This document shows positions 15,454 through 24,241 of a stretch of 64,000 bases of DNA, piece after piece. The stretch spans positions 175,584 to 239,583 of the forward strand of contig NZ_JBILJW010000001.1 of the NCBI RefSeq assembly GCF_044377035.1, written 5' to 3'. The DNA comes from Silanimonas sp044377035. GTDB lineage: Bacteria; Pseudomonadota; Gammaproteobacteria; Xanthomonadales; Xanthomonadaceae. Under the pieces are notes generated by a model. That model was not told the origin of the DNA, made no database searches, and worked only from the letters and a program-made list of their open reading frames with translations. Positions within the stretch are counted from its first letter, which is position 1. Each line of letters starts with the position of its first letter. The translations under genes and the position numbers were made by a program.

Positions 15454-17447
15454 CTCCATACCGGCGATGCGGTTTCTCGCAAGGGCTTGCCCGATTCTCT
15501 GAACTCGATTTGCGACTGGTCATCGGGGAACTTGCCGCAAGTTCAGCCTTCGATGTTGATCAGGCGCAGTTGGCTGCGTGGAGCAAAAGTGTCGAGTGCC
15601 TGTTTGACGCTCTCGCGCACTTTGCCAATGAAGGGCATCTTTTTCTCGAGTTTGATGTGCCTCGCCTCGGACGCCGCATCGACGCGGTGCTGGTGCTTCG
15701 CCACGTGGTGTTCGTCATTGAGTTCAAGGTTGGTGCCGAAGCGTTCTTTGCGGCCGATGTCGACCAAGTGGTCGACTACGCGCTGGACTTGAAGCACTTC
15801 CACGAGACCAGCCACGACGTGCCAGTGGTACCGATCTTGGTCGCCACCGAGGCACGGGCCGTTACCGTGCAGGCGGCGATGGACGGCGCGGTGCCGAATC
15901 TGCTGCTGCCGATGCGCTGCACGCCCGAGACCTTGGGGCAGGGCATCGCTTTGGCGCTGGAGCTCACTGAAGGCCCGACCATCGATGCCGAGGCGTGGGT
16001 GCGCGGCCGCTACAAACCCACGCCCACCATCGTCGAAGCGGCGATGGCGCTCTATGCCCGGCACAGCGTCGCCGACATTTCGCGCAGCGACGCCGCCAAC
16101 CTCGGGCAGACCTCGGGCTTCGTGAATCAGGTGATTGCCCGAGCGCGGCAGGAGGGGCGCAAGGCCATCTGCTTCGTCACCGGCGTGCCCGGGGCCGGCA
16201 AGACGCTGGTGGGACTGGATGTCGCCACCCAAAGCACCAATGCCGAGGCCGAGCTGCATGCCGTGTACCTCTCCGGCAACGGCCCCTTGGTGCAGGTGCT
16301 GCAAGAGGCTTTGGCGCGGGACCGCGTGCGTCGTGAGAAGGAGCAGGGCCGCAAGCTGGGTGTCGGTGAGGCGCGCCGGCAAGTGAAGAGCTTCATTCAG
16401 AGCGTCCATCACTTCCGCGATGACGGCTTGGCGGAGACCGCCCCGCCCATCGACCACGTGGCCATTTTCGATGAGGCCCAGCGTGCGTGGAACCGCGAGC
16501 AGACGGCCAGCTTCATGCAGCGCAAGCGCGGGCAGGCGGGCTTCGACCTCTCGGAGCCGGAGTTTCTGATCTCCTGCCTCGACCGTCACCCCACCTGGGC
16601 GGTGGTGGTGTGCCTCGTTGGCAACGGGCAGGAGATCAACACCGGCGAGGCCGGCATTGCCGAGTGGCTGGGTTCGGTTGAGCGTCGCTTCCCCGAGTGG
16701 GAGGTGTATGTCTCGCCGGAGCTGGGGCAGGGCGACGCCACCGTGGCCGCGATCAAGGCGCAGGTGCAGGCCCGCGACAAGCTGCACGAGGCGCCGTCGC
16801 TGCATCTGGCCACGTCGGTGCGCTCCTTCCGCTCGGAGCGCTACTCCGAGTTCGTGAACCGCCTGCTGGACCTCGATGTGGACGGCGCCAAGGCGCTGTT
16901 GCCCGAGGCCACGGCGCGCTTCCCCTTGCGCGTCACCCGCAACCTCGCCGCCGCCAAAGCATGGCTGCGAGCCCGGGCCCGCGGCAGCGAGCGCTACGGC
17001 ATCGTGGTGTCCTCCGAGGCCCAGCGGCTGCGCCCCCACGCCATCGACGTGCGCGTGAAGGTGGACCCGGTGCACTGGTTCTTGGCGGGTAAGGAGGACA
17101 CGCGCTCGTCCTACTACCTCGAAGACGTGGCTACCGAGTTTCAGGTGCAGGGCTTGGAGCTCGACTGGACCTGCGTGGTTTGGGACGGCGATCTACGGCA
17201 CTCCGGCGACTCGTGGTCGCACCACAGCTTTGTCGGCGACCGCTGGACCAAGATCCACAAAGACGACCGCCGCGCTTACTTGGTCAACGCCTACCGCGTG
17301 CTCCTCACCCGCGCTCGGCAGGGCACGGTGATCGTGGTGCCCGAGGGCGATGCGGCCGACCCCACGCGGGCGCCGGCGTTCTACGATCCGATTTATCGAT
17401 ACCTACGAGACGTCGGTGTCGCCGAGCTCGCCGAGGGCCGGCCTTGA
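15447..17447 (+). CDS. PD-(D/E)XK nuclease fused to DUF2075 SF1-type helicase
   Basis: 666 residues from the ATG at 15447 (MLTPYRRCGFSQGLARF), which matches the usual N-terminus of DUF2075 proteins; the open frame upstream to 15315 has no family look. An N-terminal domain carries a PD-(D/E)XK pattern, D79 (RRIDAVLV) with E92 and K94 (VIEFKVG). A P-loop ATPase/helicase follows: Walker A GVPGAGKT at 246-253, Walker B AIFDEAQRAW, CLVGNGQEINTGE, EFQVQGLELDW and a C-terminal YRVLLTRARQG. The domain is related to the helicase part of group III Schlafens. A role in defence or nucleic-acid processing is inferred. The gene body is GC-rich, unlike the pair upstream. Confidence 0.85.
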   Translation: MLTPYRRCGFSQGLARFSELDLRLVIGELAASSAFDVDQAQLAAWSKSVECLFDALAHFANEGHLFLEFDVPRLGRRIDAVLVLRHVVFVIEFKVGAEAFFAADVDQVVDYALDLKHFHETSHDVPVVPILVATEARAVTVQAAMDGAVPNLLLPMRCTPETLGQGIALALELTEGPTIDAEAWVRGRYKPTPTIVEAAMALYARHSVADISRSDAANLGQTSGFVNQVIARARQEGRKAICFVTGVPGAGKTLVGLDVATQSTNAEAELHAVYLSGNGPLVQVLQEALARDRVRREKEQGRKLGVGEARRQVKSFIQSVHHFRDDGLAETAPPIDHVAIFDEAQRAWNREQTASFMQRKRGQAGFDLSEPEFLISCLDRHPTWAVVVCLVGNGQEINTGEAGIAEWLGSVERRFPEWEVYVSPELGQGDATVAAIKAQVQARDKLHEAPSLHLATSVRSFRSERYSEFVNRLLDLDVDGAKALLPEATARFPLRVTRNLAAAKAWLRARARGSERYGIVVSSEAQRLRPHAIDVRVKVDPVHWFLAGKEDTRSSYYLEDVATEFQVQGLELDWTCVVWDGDLRHSGDSWSHHSFVGDRWTKIHKDDRRAYLVNAYRVLLTRARQGTVIVVPEGDAADPTRAPAFYDPIYRYLRDVGVAELAEGRP

Positions 17448-17510
17448 TGGCCGCTCAACGGATGACGCGTTAGACGTTGGCGCGAAGCAACTACTGGAAA
17501 GGAGTCCTCG

Positions 17511-18170
17511 ATGCGTGGGTTGACCATCCCCCTGATTCTGTTCGCTGCTTTTCTCTCGGGTTGTGCCCGCGAGGCGCCGGAAGAGCCCAAGCCCGAGCGT
17601 GCGGGCCAGCCCGTAAGCGGCGCGGAGTTTCTCGCGCGCACCGCGGCAACGGCAGCGGCGTCGGCGACGGGGCAGGACGAGGTCGCACGTGACCAACTAC
17701 GTGCGATGGGCGACGACTATCGTCGTGCGATCAAGTTGGCCGACCCGGCCCGTGCCGTGAACCGCGAGCAGGCTCGCGAGGTCGCACGGGGCATCGAGGG
17801 CGTTCGTTCGGTGGCGTGGGTGGATGCCGCGAACCTCTACGTCATCGTTGAGCGCAACGAGCTAAAGACCGAGCAAACGATCGACCGGCTCTGCATGGCA
17901 TTGGAGCCGCTCGGCGACACGCTGGGCGTGGTCATCAATCTCCAGTCCGGTGAGGCGAGGACCGGCGCCGAGCTTCAGTTGTTGGTGCGCAATTGCCAGT
18001 TGGCGGTCGGTGAGCACGCGTTCCTCCATGACCGCCGCGATCGCAATGTCGTTCCGGATGCGGTCTGGGCACAGCATGAGGCGAATCAGCAGCGTGGCGC
18101 GACAGCGGAGAATCGCGAGGATGACGCGGCGAAGGTGCTCGAAGCCTCGACCCCGAGCATTCACGACTAA
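17511..18170 (+). CDS. Predicted lipoprotein of unknown function
   Basis: 219 residues after a good ribosome site (aaaggag). The N-terminus MRGLTIPLILFAAFLSGC is a lipoprotein signal with Cys18 as the acylated residue. The mature part has no recognised fold; it contains a GVRSVAWVDAANLYVIV segment and an amphipathic C-terminal third. No catalytic motif seen. It converges on the Mrr-type nuclease gene, overlapping it by four bases. It sits between defence-like genes, but nothing in it suggests a defence role. Confidence 0.7.
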   Translation: MRGLTIPLILFAAFLSGCAREAPEEPKPERAGQPVSGAEFLARTAATAAASATGQDEVARDQLRAMGDDYRRAIKLADPARAVNREQAREVARGIEGVRSVAWVDAANLYVIVERNELKTEQTIDRLCMALEPLGDTLGVVINLQSGEARTGAELQLLVRNCQLAVGEHAFLHDRRDRNVVPDAVWAQHEANQQRGATAENREDDAAKVLEASTPSIHD

Positions 18171-18919
18171 AGCGGGCGCGTACCCCGGCACTTCGGGTAG
18201 TCGCTACATCCCCAGAATCTGGATTGCGTGGCTCGATTCTGTCGCTCCACCATCGACCCCTGACACCGAGGGCACGAAGGGGGCATCGTCGGTTCGATCA
18301 TCACCGTGCCAGGGTCGCTAGGGGGCGCTTTGACCTGCTTGATCAGATCCAATAGCGCAGCGCCGTTGATCAGCTCGATAGGTTTGCCCTTGGCGAAGGC
18401 CGCAGCGTCGTTGGTGTATTCGCCAAGGCTAACGATCTTGATGCCGTCGACGCGATGATGGCTGGCGAGCCCCCACATCTCGCGCACGATGGCGACGCCG
18501 ACTTGTTGGCTTCGCCACTGTTTGCATTGCACCAGTTCGCGACGACCGTCCTTGGTCAGGATGAGGTCAACGCCGCCGTCAGCGCCGCCAAGCCCATTCT
18601 CCTCGACGTTATAACCGCGACGTCGGAAAGCCTCGCCGACGAGCACCTCGAACTGTTGCCACGTCATTGCCCCGAGGCTTTCGATTCCGGTTTGTGCGTC
18701 GAGTAGTTGCTTGCGCCTAGCGCTCGCGATGAACGACGCAAGAGCGCCAATCCAGCACATCAACAGGACAGCCCACGCGAACGGTGCGAAAGCCTTCGCG
18801 AGTGGGCCGTCGCCCAATCCATAGCGGATCACCAGAAATCCCACCAGGCCAATCATCAGGCCCGCCGGCCACGGAACCGTGGCAATCCATGGCAATCCCT
18901 TGCTTCCACGACGTCTCAT
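18167..18919 (-). CDS. Membrane-anchored Mrr-type restriction endonuclease with C-terminal zinc ribbon
   Basis: 250 residues. The ATG at 18919 is chosen for its strong ribosome site (ggagg, 7-11 bases upstream); the frame extends 12 codons further. Two hydrophobic helices (about 14-33 and 45-65) precede an Mrr_cat nuclease domain: E91 (WQQFEVLVGEAF), D118 (GGADGGVDLIL) and Q131-C-K133 (ELVQCKQW). A C-terminal topoisomerase-type zinc ribbon (SCPRCQGSM, CSDYPKC) may bind DNA. Mrr enzymes cut modified DNA. Membrane-tethered versions are widespread, with unclear targets. Divergent from the 154-residue gene and the effector array. Confidence 0.85.
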   Translation of the reverse strand: MRRRGSKGLPWIATVPWPAGLMIGLVGFLVIRYGLGDGPLAKAFAPFAWAVLLMCWIGALASFIASARRKQLLDAQTGIESLGAMTWQQFEVLVGEAFRRRGYNVEENGLGGADGGVDLILTKDGRRELVQCKQWRSQQVGVAIVREMWGLASHHRVDGIKIVSLGEYTNDAAAFAKGKPIELINGAALLDLIKQVKAPPSDPGTVMIEPTMPPSCPRCQGSMVERQNRATQSRFWGCSDYPKCRGTRPL

Positions 18920-19105
18920 TCCATTTCCTCCAAAACCCGAGTCACTCAAGAGCACCGAGCATTGGCTCGTGTCGAGTGCGGCGCGATTGAAGCACTTTTC
19001 CTACCCCCTCGTCCGCGCCTTTCCGACACCGCATCGCGGGCTTCTCCTCCAGTCTCCTCGGCACCCGCCATCCCCGGCGGGCATCCCCCCAACAGGAGAC
19101 CACCG

Positions 19106-19570
19106 ATGTCCCAGAACCTCGTCACCCTCGCCATCACCGACGAGCAGCTCGCCGCTGCGCTGGCCGGCCTGCAGCAGGTGGAGGCGGCGCTGCCCGGCCT
19201 CATCGCGTTCGAAGTGGGCGAACGCCGCGGCCTGCCGCTGATGGGCCCGCGCTCGGAGCCCTTCGCCCGCCAGACCCTGCGCGTGCTGGAGCAGAACCCC
19301 GGCATCGTGCCGCCCAGCCTCGACCTCGACGCCGCCCGCGCCGACCTCGAGGCCCACGACCGCCTGCGCCCGCTGCTGGAGCGCCTGCAGCGCCTCACCG
19401 CGCGGGTGGACGACACCGTCGCCGCCCTGGGCAGCGACGTGATGGACGTGGCGCTGGAGGGCTACGCGCTGGTGAAGGTGTCGGGCCGCGCGCAGGGCCT
19501 CGACGAGCTGCGCCGCGAGTTGGGCGGCCGCTTCGCCAAGACCCGCCGCAAGGAAGCTGCCCCGGCGTAA
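19106..19570 (+). CDS. Conserved hypothetical protein, intact copy of the array's repeated gene
   Basis: 154 residues starting MSQNLVTLAITDEQLAAAL after acaggag. The sequence is helical and charged, with LIAFEVGERRGLPLMGPRSEPF and LGSDVMDVALEGYALVKVSGR blocks that look like a conserved uncharacterised family of GC-rich bacteria; no function is known to me. It matters because two decayed copies, with the same terminator, lie before effector cassettes 2 and 3 (21706-21987 and 24115-24241). This is the only intact copy. The C-terminus (KTRRKEAAPA) is followed by a terminator hairpin. Confidence 0.75.
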   Translation: MSQNLVTLAITDEQLAAALAGLQQVEAALPGLIAFEVGERRGLPLMGPRSEPFARQTLRVLEQNPGIVPPSLDLDAARADLEAHDRLRPLLERLQRLTARVDDTVAALGSDVMDVALEGYALVKVSGRAQGLDELRRELGGRFAKTRRKEAAPA

Positions 19571-19629
19571 TCGAAAGCGTGTGCGAGGCCATCGACGCCG
19601 CCTGAGAGGGCGGCGTTGGTGTTTGTGGG
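19502..19629 (+). repeat. Direct repeat A of the effector array (3' end of the 154-codon gene plus terminator)
   Basis: This 128-base stretch recurs with few differences at 21919-22045 and 24173-24300. It covers the last codons (ELRRELGGR to the stop) and the downstream hairpin. It is the longest common block of the three cassette boundaries and the natural substrate for recombination between cassettes. Confidence 0.85.
19594..19617 (+). terminator. Rho-independent-like hairpin, copy A
   Basis: Arms gacgccgcc and ggcggcgtt with a 6-base loop (tgagag), followed by ggtgtttgtgg, a weakly T-rich tail. It lies 24 bases after the stop of the 154-codon gene and before the first immunity gene, so it separates the two transcription units. 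Confidence 0.7.
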
Positions 19630-19714
19630 GGCCTTGCGCATCAGGAGGACATTCGCAGGGGGCTGGTGGATACACTTGCAGCCGCCCCCCTACACAACCT
19701 TGGATGCATCCCCC

Positions 19715-20440
19715 ATGCGCCAGCTTGTCCTCATCGTTGCCGTGTTCGGCCTTGCGGCCTGTTCCTCCCCGGCGACGAGCGAATCATCCGCCCTGCAATC
19801 CACGCCCACCGATTCAACGACCGGACAGCCCACAGCGCCGGCGTCGCCGAGTGCGGAGGTTCGGCACTTCGCGGCCGCAGGGCGCGAGCTTTCGATGGAG
19901 GGCGCGACGTGTGCGGTCCAGCCGGGGGGCTACGGTCTCTGCCAAGGCGATATCGCGATCAGCGTCGGCGAGGTGCCGTCGCTGCCGCCCATCGAGCTTC
20001 GCGAAGTGTTGCTGGCAAGAGAGTTCCCGCTCCACGTGGGGGAGGGTGAGCTTGCAAAGCCCGGCGCGACGCCGAGCTTCGTGCTTGTCGATTACGACCG
20101 CGACGGCACGGAGGACCTCGCGGTCGCCGTCGACCGCCTCGGTGGCTACGGGCATTGGTCCTACTCGGTCTACCTGCAGCGCGACGAAGGGTGGGTGCTT
20201 TCTCCTGACTTTTCTGCGCTCACTGAAGGCCGGATGGGAACGCCGCGCCGGGATGGCGACGCATGGGTCGCGTTCGGCAAGAGCGGTTGCTGCCAGCACT
20301 GGGAGGAACGCTACGACGTTATGGAGGGCAAGCCGGTGCTGCGCGACGTGGCAATCACGACGGTGAGCGCCGATGGAAGCGCGACGACGGAGGTGCTACG
20401 AGGCGACGAAGCGGCGGCCCACGTGCGAGGAGAGCACTAA
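19715..20440 (+). CDS. X-Tfi-like immunity lipoprotein 1 (XAC2610-related)
   Basis: 241 residues. MRQLVLIVAVFGLAAC is a lipoprotein signal with Cys16. The mature part contains an Asp-rich calcium-loop-like motif (VDYDRDGTEDLAVAV) and SGCCQHWEERYDV, both reminiscent of XAC2610, the periplasmic immunity protein that inhibits the lysozyme-like effector XAC2609 in Xanthomonas citri. Its TAA overlaps the ATG of the effector by one base (TAATG), so toxin and antidote are made together with the antidote first. Predicted to sit in the periplasm and block the partner enzyme. The XAC2610 link is from remembered motif pattern, not a search. Confidence 0.75.
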   Translation: MRQLVLIVAVFGLAACSSPATSESSALQSTPTDSTTGQPTAPASPSAEVRHFAAAGRELSMEGATCAVQPGGYGLCQGDIAISVGEVPSLPPIELREVLLAREFPLHVGEGELAKPGATPSFVLVDYDRDGTEDLAVAVDRLGGYGHWSYSVYLQRDEGWVLSPDFSALTEGRMGTPRRDGDAWVAFGKSGCCQHWEERYDVMEGKPVLRDVAITTVSADGSATTEVLRGDEAAAHVRGEH

Positions 20441-21705
20441 TGTCGACGCCCAATCCTCTGGAAACCCCTGCCGGCGCCTACGGCCTGACGCGTGACCAGT
20501 CGGTGCAGCTCATCGTGGAAACCGCGCTGCGCCACGGCGTCACCGACCGCTCCCAGATCGCCTACATGCTGGCGACAGCGGAGCACGAATCTGACAATTT
20601 TCTCGCCGCGCGTGAGTACGGCGGGCGGGAGCAGGCACGCTTGCGAGACTACAGTGGCGGCGAAGAGTTCTACGGTCGCGGCTACGTCCACACCACCCAC
20701 GATTACAACTATCTCGCGATGGGTGAAGCCTTGGGCCTGGGCACCGCGCTGCGCGACGACCCGGATCGCGCCGCGACCGATCCGCGATTGGCCGCCGACC
20801 TGTTAGTGGTCGGCATGCAGCGCGGCCTCTACACCGGTCGCGCGCTTGGCGATTACGTCAACGAGGACGGCGTGGACTACGCCAATGCGCGCCGAGTGGT
20901 GAACGGCATCGACCGCGCGGAACACATCGCTGGGCTCGCGCGAGGGTGGGAGGCGCAGGTGCCGGCGTTGGTCGATCACATTCGGAACAACCCCGTCGAC
21001 CTCTCGCCGATGACCGAGGAGCCCGGTCGCGACGGTTTCTTCTCGCCAGGTGAGCGGGGCGAAGATGTGCGCGGATTCCAGCGATCCCTCAATACGGCCA
21101 GCGGTGAGCGCGTGGTTGAGCCCGACGGCGTCTACGGCGAGGGGATGCGACGGGAAGTGGGAGCGTTTCAGCGCGAGCAGGGCATTCCCGTTACGGGCAT
21201 TGCGGATCCTGCAACGCGTGAGGCTGTCAAAGGACAGGTGAGACAGCGCCAGTGGGAGGCCGCGCCGACGCCGCCACTCGACTCGAGCTTGCCCGGACGG
21301 GAGTCTCAGCCGCCGGGCTCTCGACATCCGACGCACGAGCGCATCCGCGAGCAGGTGCAGGAGATGGATCGCAGCCTGGGGCGGGTGCCGGACGAATCGA
21401 GCGAGCGCGTCGCTGCCGCGCTATGGGCTGAGGCCAATGCGCAGCGTCTGCATCGAATCGACGGTGTGGTTCTTGGTCAGAAAGGCACGAAGGCCGAGGC
21501 GGGCGAGTACGTGTTCGCCTACTCCGGCTCGCGAGAGCGTCCTGACGACTGGGTGAGTGTTCGAACCGAAGATGCGATTAGGACGCCGGTTGAGCAGAGC
21601 GTCGCGCGAGCGGAGACGCTGCAGCGGCAGCATGCGGTGGAAGTCCAGCAGTATGCGCAGGCTCAGCAGCAATCGAGTGATGCGCCGGTGCGTTCCATGG
21701 GCTGA
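20440..21705 (+). CDS. X-T4SS effector 1: GH19/lysozyme-like + peptidoglycan-binding + XVIPCD
   Basis: 421 residues with no signal peptide. Residues about 15-190 form a GH19/lysozyme-like domain (MLATAEHESDNF with candidate catalytic E50; FYGRGYVHTTHDYNY). About 205-270 is a PG_binding_1 repeat (GERGEDVRGFQRSLN, PDGVYGEGMRREVGAFQ). From about 300 to the end is an XVIPCD-like tail (SLGRVPDESSERVAAAL, RIDGVVLGQKG, YVFAYSG, TPVEQSVARAE, Gln-rich end). XVIPCD is the signal recognised by VirD4 of the bacteria-killing type IV system of Xanthomonadales. Predicted to hydrolyse peptidoglycan in a rival's periplasm. This is the most divergent of the three tails. Confidence 0.85.
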   Translation: MSTPNPLETPAGAYGLTRDQSVQLIVETALRHGVTDRSQIAYMLATAEHESDNFLAAREYGGREQARLRDYSGGEEFYGRGYVHTTHDYNYLAMGEALGLGTALRDDPDRAATDPRLAADLLVVGMQRGLYTGRALGDYVNEDGVDYANARRVVNGIDRAEHIAGLARGWEAQVPALVDHIRNNPVDLSPMTEEPGRDGFFSPGERGEDVRGFQRSLNTASGERVVEPDGVYGEGMRREVGAFQREQGIPVTGIADPATREAVKGQVRQRQWEAAPTPPLDSSLPGRESQPPGSRHPTHERIREQVQEMDRSLGRVPDESSERVAAALWAEANAQRLHRIDGVVLGQKGTKAEAGEYVFAYSGSRERPDDWVSVRTEDAIRTPVEQSVARAETLQRQHAVEVQQYAQAQQQSSDAPVRSMG

Positions 21706-21987
21706 CCCCAGAACCTCGTTACCCTCGCCATCACCGACGAGCAACTCGCCGCCGCCCTGGCCGGCCTGCAGCAGGTGGAGGCGGCGCTGCCCGGCCTCAT
21801 CGCTTTCGAAGTGGGCGAACGCCGCGGCCTGCCGCTGATGGGCCCGCGCTCGGAGCCCTTCGCCCGCCAGACCCTGCGCGTGCTGGAGCAGAACCCCGGC
21901 ATCGTGCCGCCCAGCCATGACGAACTGCGCCGCGAGCTGGGCGGCCGCTCCGCCAAGACCCGCCGCAAGGAAGCCGCCCCGGCGTAA
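21706..21987 (+). pseudogene. Decayed copy 2 of the 154-codon gene
   Basis: Matches the intact gene at 19106-19570 from its third codon (CAGAACCTCGT...), directly after the stop of effector 1, but has lost the start codon and ribosome site. It also carries an internal deletion: codons up to about 72 (GIVPPS) are joined to the last 25 or so (DELRRELGG). A 70-codon frame from an internal ATG at 21775 remains open but is unlikely to be a gene. It marks the boundary between cassettes 1 and 2. Confidence 0.85.
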
Positions 21988-22045
21988 TCGAACGCGTGTG
22001 CGAGGCCATCGACGCCGCCCGGGAGGGCGGCGTTGGTGTTTGTGG
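21919..22045 (+). repeat. Direct repeat B of the effector array
   Basis: Second copy of the 128-base block described at 19502-19629 (one base shorter), ending with the same hairpin and ggtgtttgtgg tail. Confidence 0.85.
22011..22034 (+). terminator. Rho-independent-like hairpin, copy B
   Basis: Same arms as copy A (gacgccgcc / ggcggcgtt) with loop cgggag. It separates effector 1 from immunity gene 2, so each cassette is probably its own transcription unit. Confidence 0.7.
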
Positions 22046-22119
22046 TTCTTGTCATTTGCTGACGTCGCTCGACCGTCGGCCCCGTACCATCCCCGTATCC
22101 CCCATCGCACGGTGCGTTG

Positions 22120-22737
22120 ATGTCCCCCCGAGTACTCCTGTTGTGCGGCTTCGCATGCCTTCCGCTCTCCGCCTGCGGCACGACTTCCGGCGAAAGAGCC
22201 TCTGTCGCTTCCGCAGAGCGACCCGCCCCGATGTTTGATGCAACGGCGTTTGTGCCGGCCGGATTCGAGCTTTTGCGCGTTGAGCGAGGCGACCTCAATG
22301 CGGATGGGATCGCAGACGCCTTGGTTGTGGCGACGCGCAGTGCCGAGAGCCCGGAGGCCGACTCCGCGCCGCGCGCTCTGTCGATCGTGACGTCCCGGCC
22401 TGATGGGGCGTACGCGCTGTCCGCGGTCAACACCGGCCTGGCGGCGTGCGCCACCTGCGGTGGGCGCTTCGGCGACGGTCTGGTTCTGACGACGATCAGG
22501 GACGGAGCGATTGTCGTGGTGAACGAAGGGGGCAGCGCGCGATACGGCTGGTCGAATGAGTACACCTTCAAACTCGATGCGGATGGCGAGCGTTGGCTGT
22601 TGCGGCAGTACCGCGCGGTTGTCGCGTCCCAGCCCGATCAGAAGTTCAAGCGGATCGACCAATCGCCGGCCGATTTTGGCGATCGATCTTTTGAAGGACT
22701 GACGCCAGAAGACCTGCCCATCCCGAAGTTCGACTGA
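22120..22737 (+). CDS. X-Tfi-like immunity lipoprotein 2
   Basis: 205 residues with lipoprotein signal MSPRVLLLCGFACLPLSAC (Cys19). The mature part has an Asp-rich loop, GDLNADGIADALVV, like the calcium-binding FG-GAP/XAC2610-type motif, then CATCGGRFGDGL and GGSARYGWSNEYTF, a strand-rich pattern seen in periplasmic inhibitors of this kind. It ends 12 bases before effector 2. The first codons resemble those of immunity gene 3 (M-S/A-PRVL), although the mature parts differ. Predicted antidote to effector 2; inference from position and motif. Confidence 0.72.
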   Translation: MSPRVLLLCGFACLPLSACGTTSGERASVASAERPAPMFDATAFVPAGFELLRVERGDLNADGIADALVVATRSAESPEADSAPRALSIVTSRPDGAYALSAVNTGLAACATCGGRFGDGLVLTTIRDGAIVVVNEGGSARYGWSNEYTFKLDADGERWLLRQYRAVVASQPDQKFKRIDQSPADFGDRSFEGLTPEDLPIPKFD

Positions 22738-22749
22738 AGGAGAGCGTCA

Positions 22750-24108
22750 GTGCCCAGCCAAGCACAACTTGATCTTCTGAAGGCGGCGATCGATGCCGGC
22801 ATCGATCGCCCGGAGGAGCTCTCGGCCTTCATGGCGAACACCTGTCATGAGTCTTCGGACATGACACGCACTGAGGAAGGCTTCCGCTACACGCAAGGCA
22901 TCGAGCAAATTCCCGTGGCGTCGGCCCATGCGCGTTACACCTCGGAAGAACTGGAAGCCGCTCGCGTTGCTGCCGTAGACGGGAGCCCGCAGGAGCTCGC
23001 GCGGATGATGTACGGCGATCGCATGGGTAACGACAATGCCGACGACGGTTACAGCTTCCGAGGGCGGGGCTACATCCAGCTAACGGGCCGCGATACCTAT
23101 CGGGAGATCGGCGAGCACATCGGACTTGATCTCGAGAACAACCCAGACTTGGCTGCTGCCCCGGAGAATCTCAACGCGGTAGCGATCGGCTATTGGCAGG
23201 TTCGAGTCGCTGAAGAAGCTCGTACGGATATCGAGGCGTCCATGCGGGAGATCAACGGTGGAACCGTCGGCGCGGAGGACCGCCGCCTCCGACACGATGC
23301 GTGGTCGGATTACCTGACGCCGGAGACGATCGAGGCTATCCGCGAAGGCGCCGTGGTGGCTACGGAAGCCATCAGCCATCGCGCGCCACCCGAATCCGGC
23401 GGCATCCTTGAGCACGGCGAGCGCGGCCACGCGGTCAGCGGCCTTCAGGCGGATTTGAATCGTTGGTCCGAATTGATCGGTAGCGAGGCGGAACCGCTGC
23501 CGGAGACCGGTAACTTCCGCGACCGCACGCGTGAAACCGTCGAGGCGTATCAGGCGACTCGCGACGACTTGGAGGAGACCGGCATTGCCGACCAGGCCAC
23601 GCGCGATGCCCTTCGGCAGGACATCGAACGACTTCAGCGGGAGGCCGCAGAGCCGGTTCCGGCGGCGCCTGCCGCGGCACCTGCCGTACCGCCCGTCGCC
23701 GCTCCACCAACCGAAACGGCGGCGCGAGACCCGCTCTTCGATTCCCTGCGCGGCCACGTCCAGACGATGGACCGTGCGATGGGCCGCACGCCCGACGAAG
23801 CCAGCGATCGCCTCGCCGCGGCGCTCACCGCCGAATGCCGCGCGAACGGCCTCACCCGCGTCGACGGTGTCGTGCTCGGCCAGAAAGGCGGCAGCGCGCA
23901 ACCCGGCGAGTACGTGTTCGCGTACTCGGGTTCATCGGAGCGCCCCTGCGATTGGGTGGGGGTGAGGACGGCCGAGGCCGTGCAGACGCCGGTGGAGCAG
24001 AGCCTCGGCAGGGCGGAGGCTCTGCAGCGTCAGCAGGCGGTCGAAGCGCAGCAGTACGCGCAGGCACAACAGCAGGCCAATGACTCGCCAGTCCGCTCGA
24101 TCGGCTGA
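22750..24108 (+). CDS. X-T4SS effector 2: GH19-like + XVIPCD
   Basis: 452 residues from a GTG at 22750, chosen for the aaggagag ribosome site 7-12 bases upstream. Residues 1-200: GH19/lysozyme-like domain with candidate catalytic E34 (ANTCHESSDMTR) and a clear FRGRGYIQLTGRDTYREIG motif. About 215-300 looks like a diverged peptidoglycan-binding domain (LEHGERGHAVSGLQADLN, YQATRDDLEETGIAD). A Pro/Ala linker near 305-325 leads to the XVIPCD-like tail (MGRTPDEASDRLAAAL, TRVDGVVLGQKGG, YVFAYSGSSERP, TPVEQSLGRAE, Gln-rich end). No signal peptide, as expected for a type IV substrate. Predicted to be secreted into competitors. Confidence 0.87.
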   Translation: MPSQAQLDLLKAAIDAGIDRPEELSAFMANTCHESSDMTRTEEGFRYTQGIEQIPVASAHARYTSEELEAARVAAVDGSPQELARMMYGDRMGNDNADDGYSFRGRGYIQLTGRDTYREIGEHIGLDLENNPDLAAAPENLNAVAIGYWQVRVAEEARTDIEASMREINGGTVGAEDRRLRHDAWSDYLTPETIEAIREGAVVATEAISHRAPPESGGILEHGERGHAVSGLQADLNRWSELIGSEAEPLPETGNFRDRTRETVEAYQATRDDLEETGIADQATRDALRQDIERLQREAAEPVPAAPAAAPAVPPVAAPPTETAARDPLFDSLRGHVQTMDRAMGRTPDEASDRLAAALTAECRANGLTRVDGVVLGQKGGSAQPGEYVFAYSGSSERPCDWVGVRTAEAVQTPVEQSLGRAEALQRQQAVEAQQYAQAQQQANDSPVRSIG

Positions 24109-24114
24109 ATGTGG

Positions 24115-24241
24115 AGCCTGCGCCTCCGTGGCCTCACCGCGCGGGTGACCCTCGGGCCGCGCGCAGGGCCTCGACGAACTGCGCCGCGAGCTGGGCGGCC
24201 GCTTCGCCAAGACCCGTCGCAAGGAACCCGCCCCGGCGTAA
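24115..24241 (+). pseudogene. Decayed copy 3 of the 154-codon gene
   Basis: After the stop of effector 2 the sequence resumes homology to the intact gene around LRLTARV, loses the next stretch, and continues from the GRAQGLDELRRELGG region to the same stop codon, with the frame broken. Only about a quarter of the gene is left. It marks the boundary between cassettes 2 and 3. Confidence 0.8.

Noticed and set aside
21775..21987. 70-codon frame after effector 1 as a gene
   Set aside because: It is the remnant of the 154-codon gene, starting at an internal ATG without a ribosome site.
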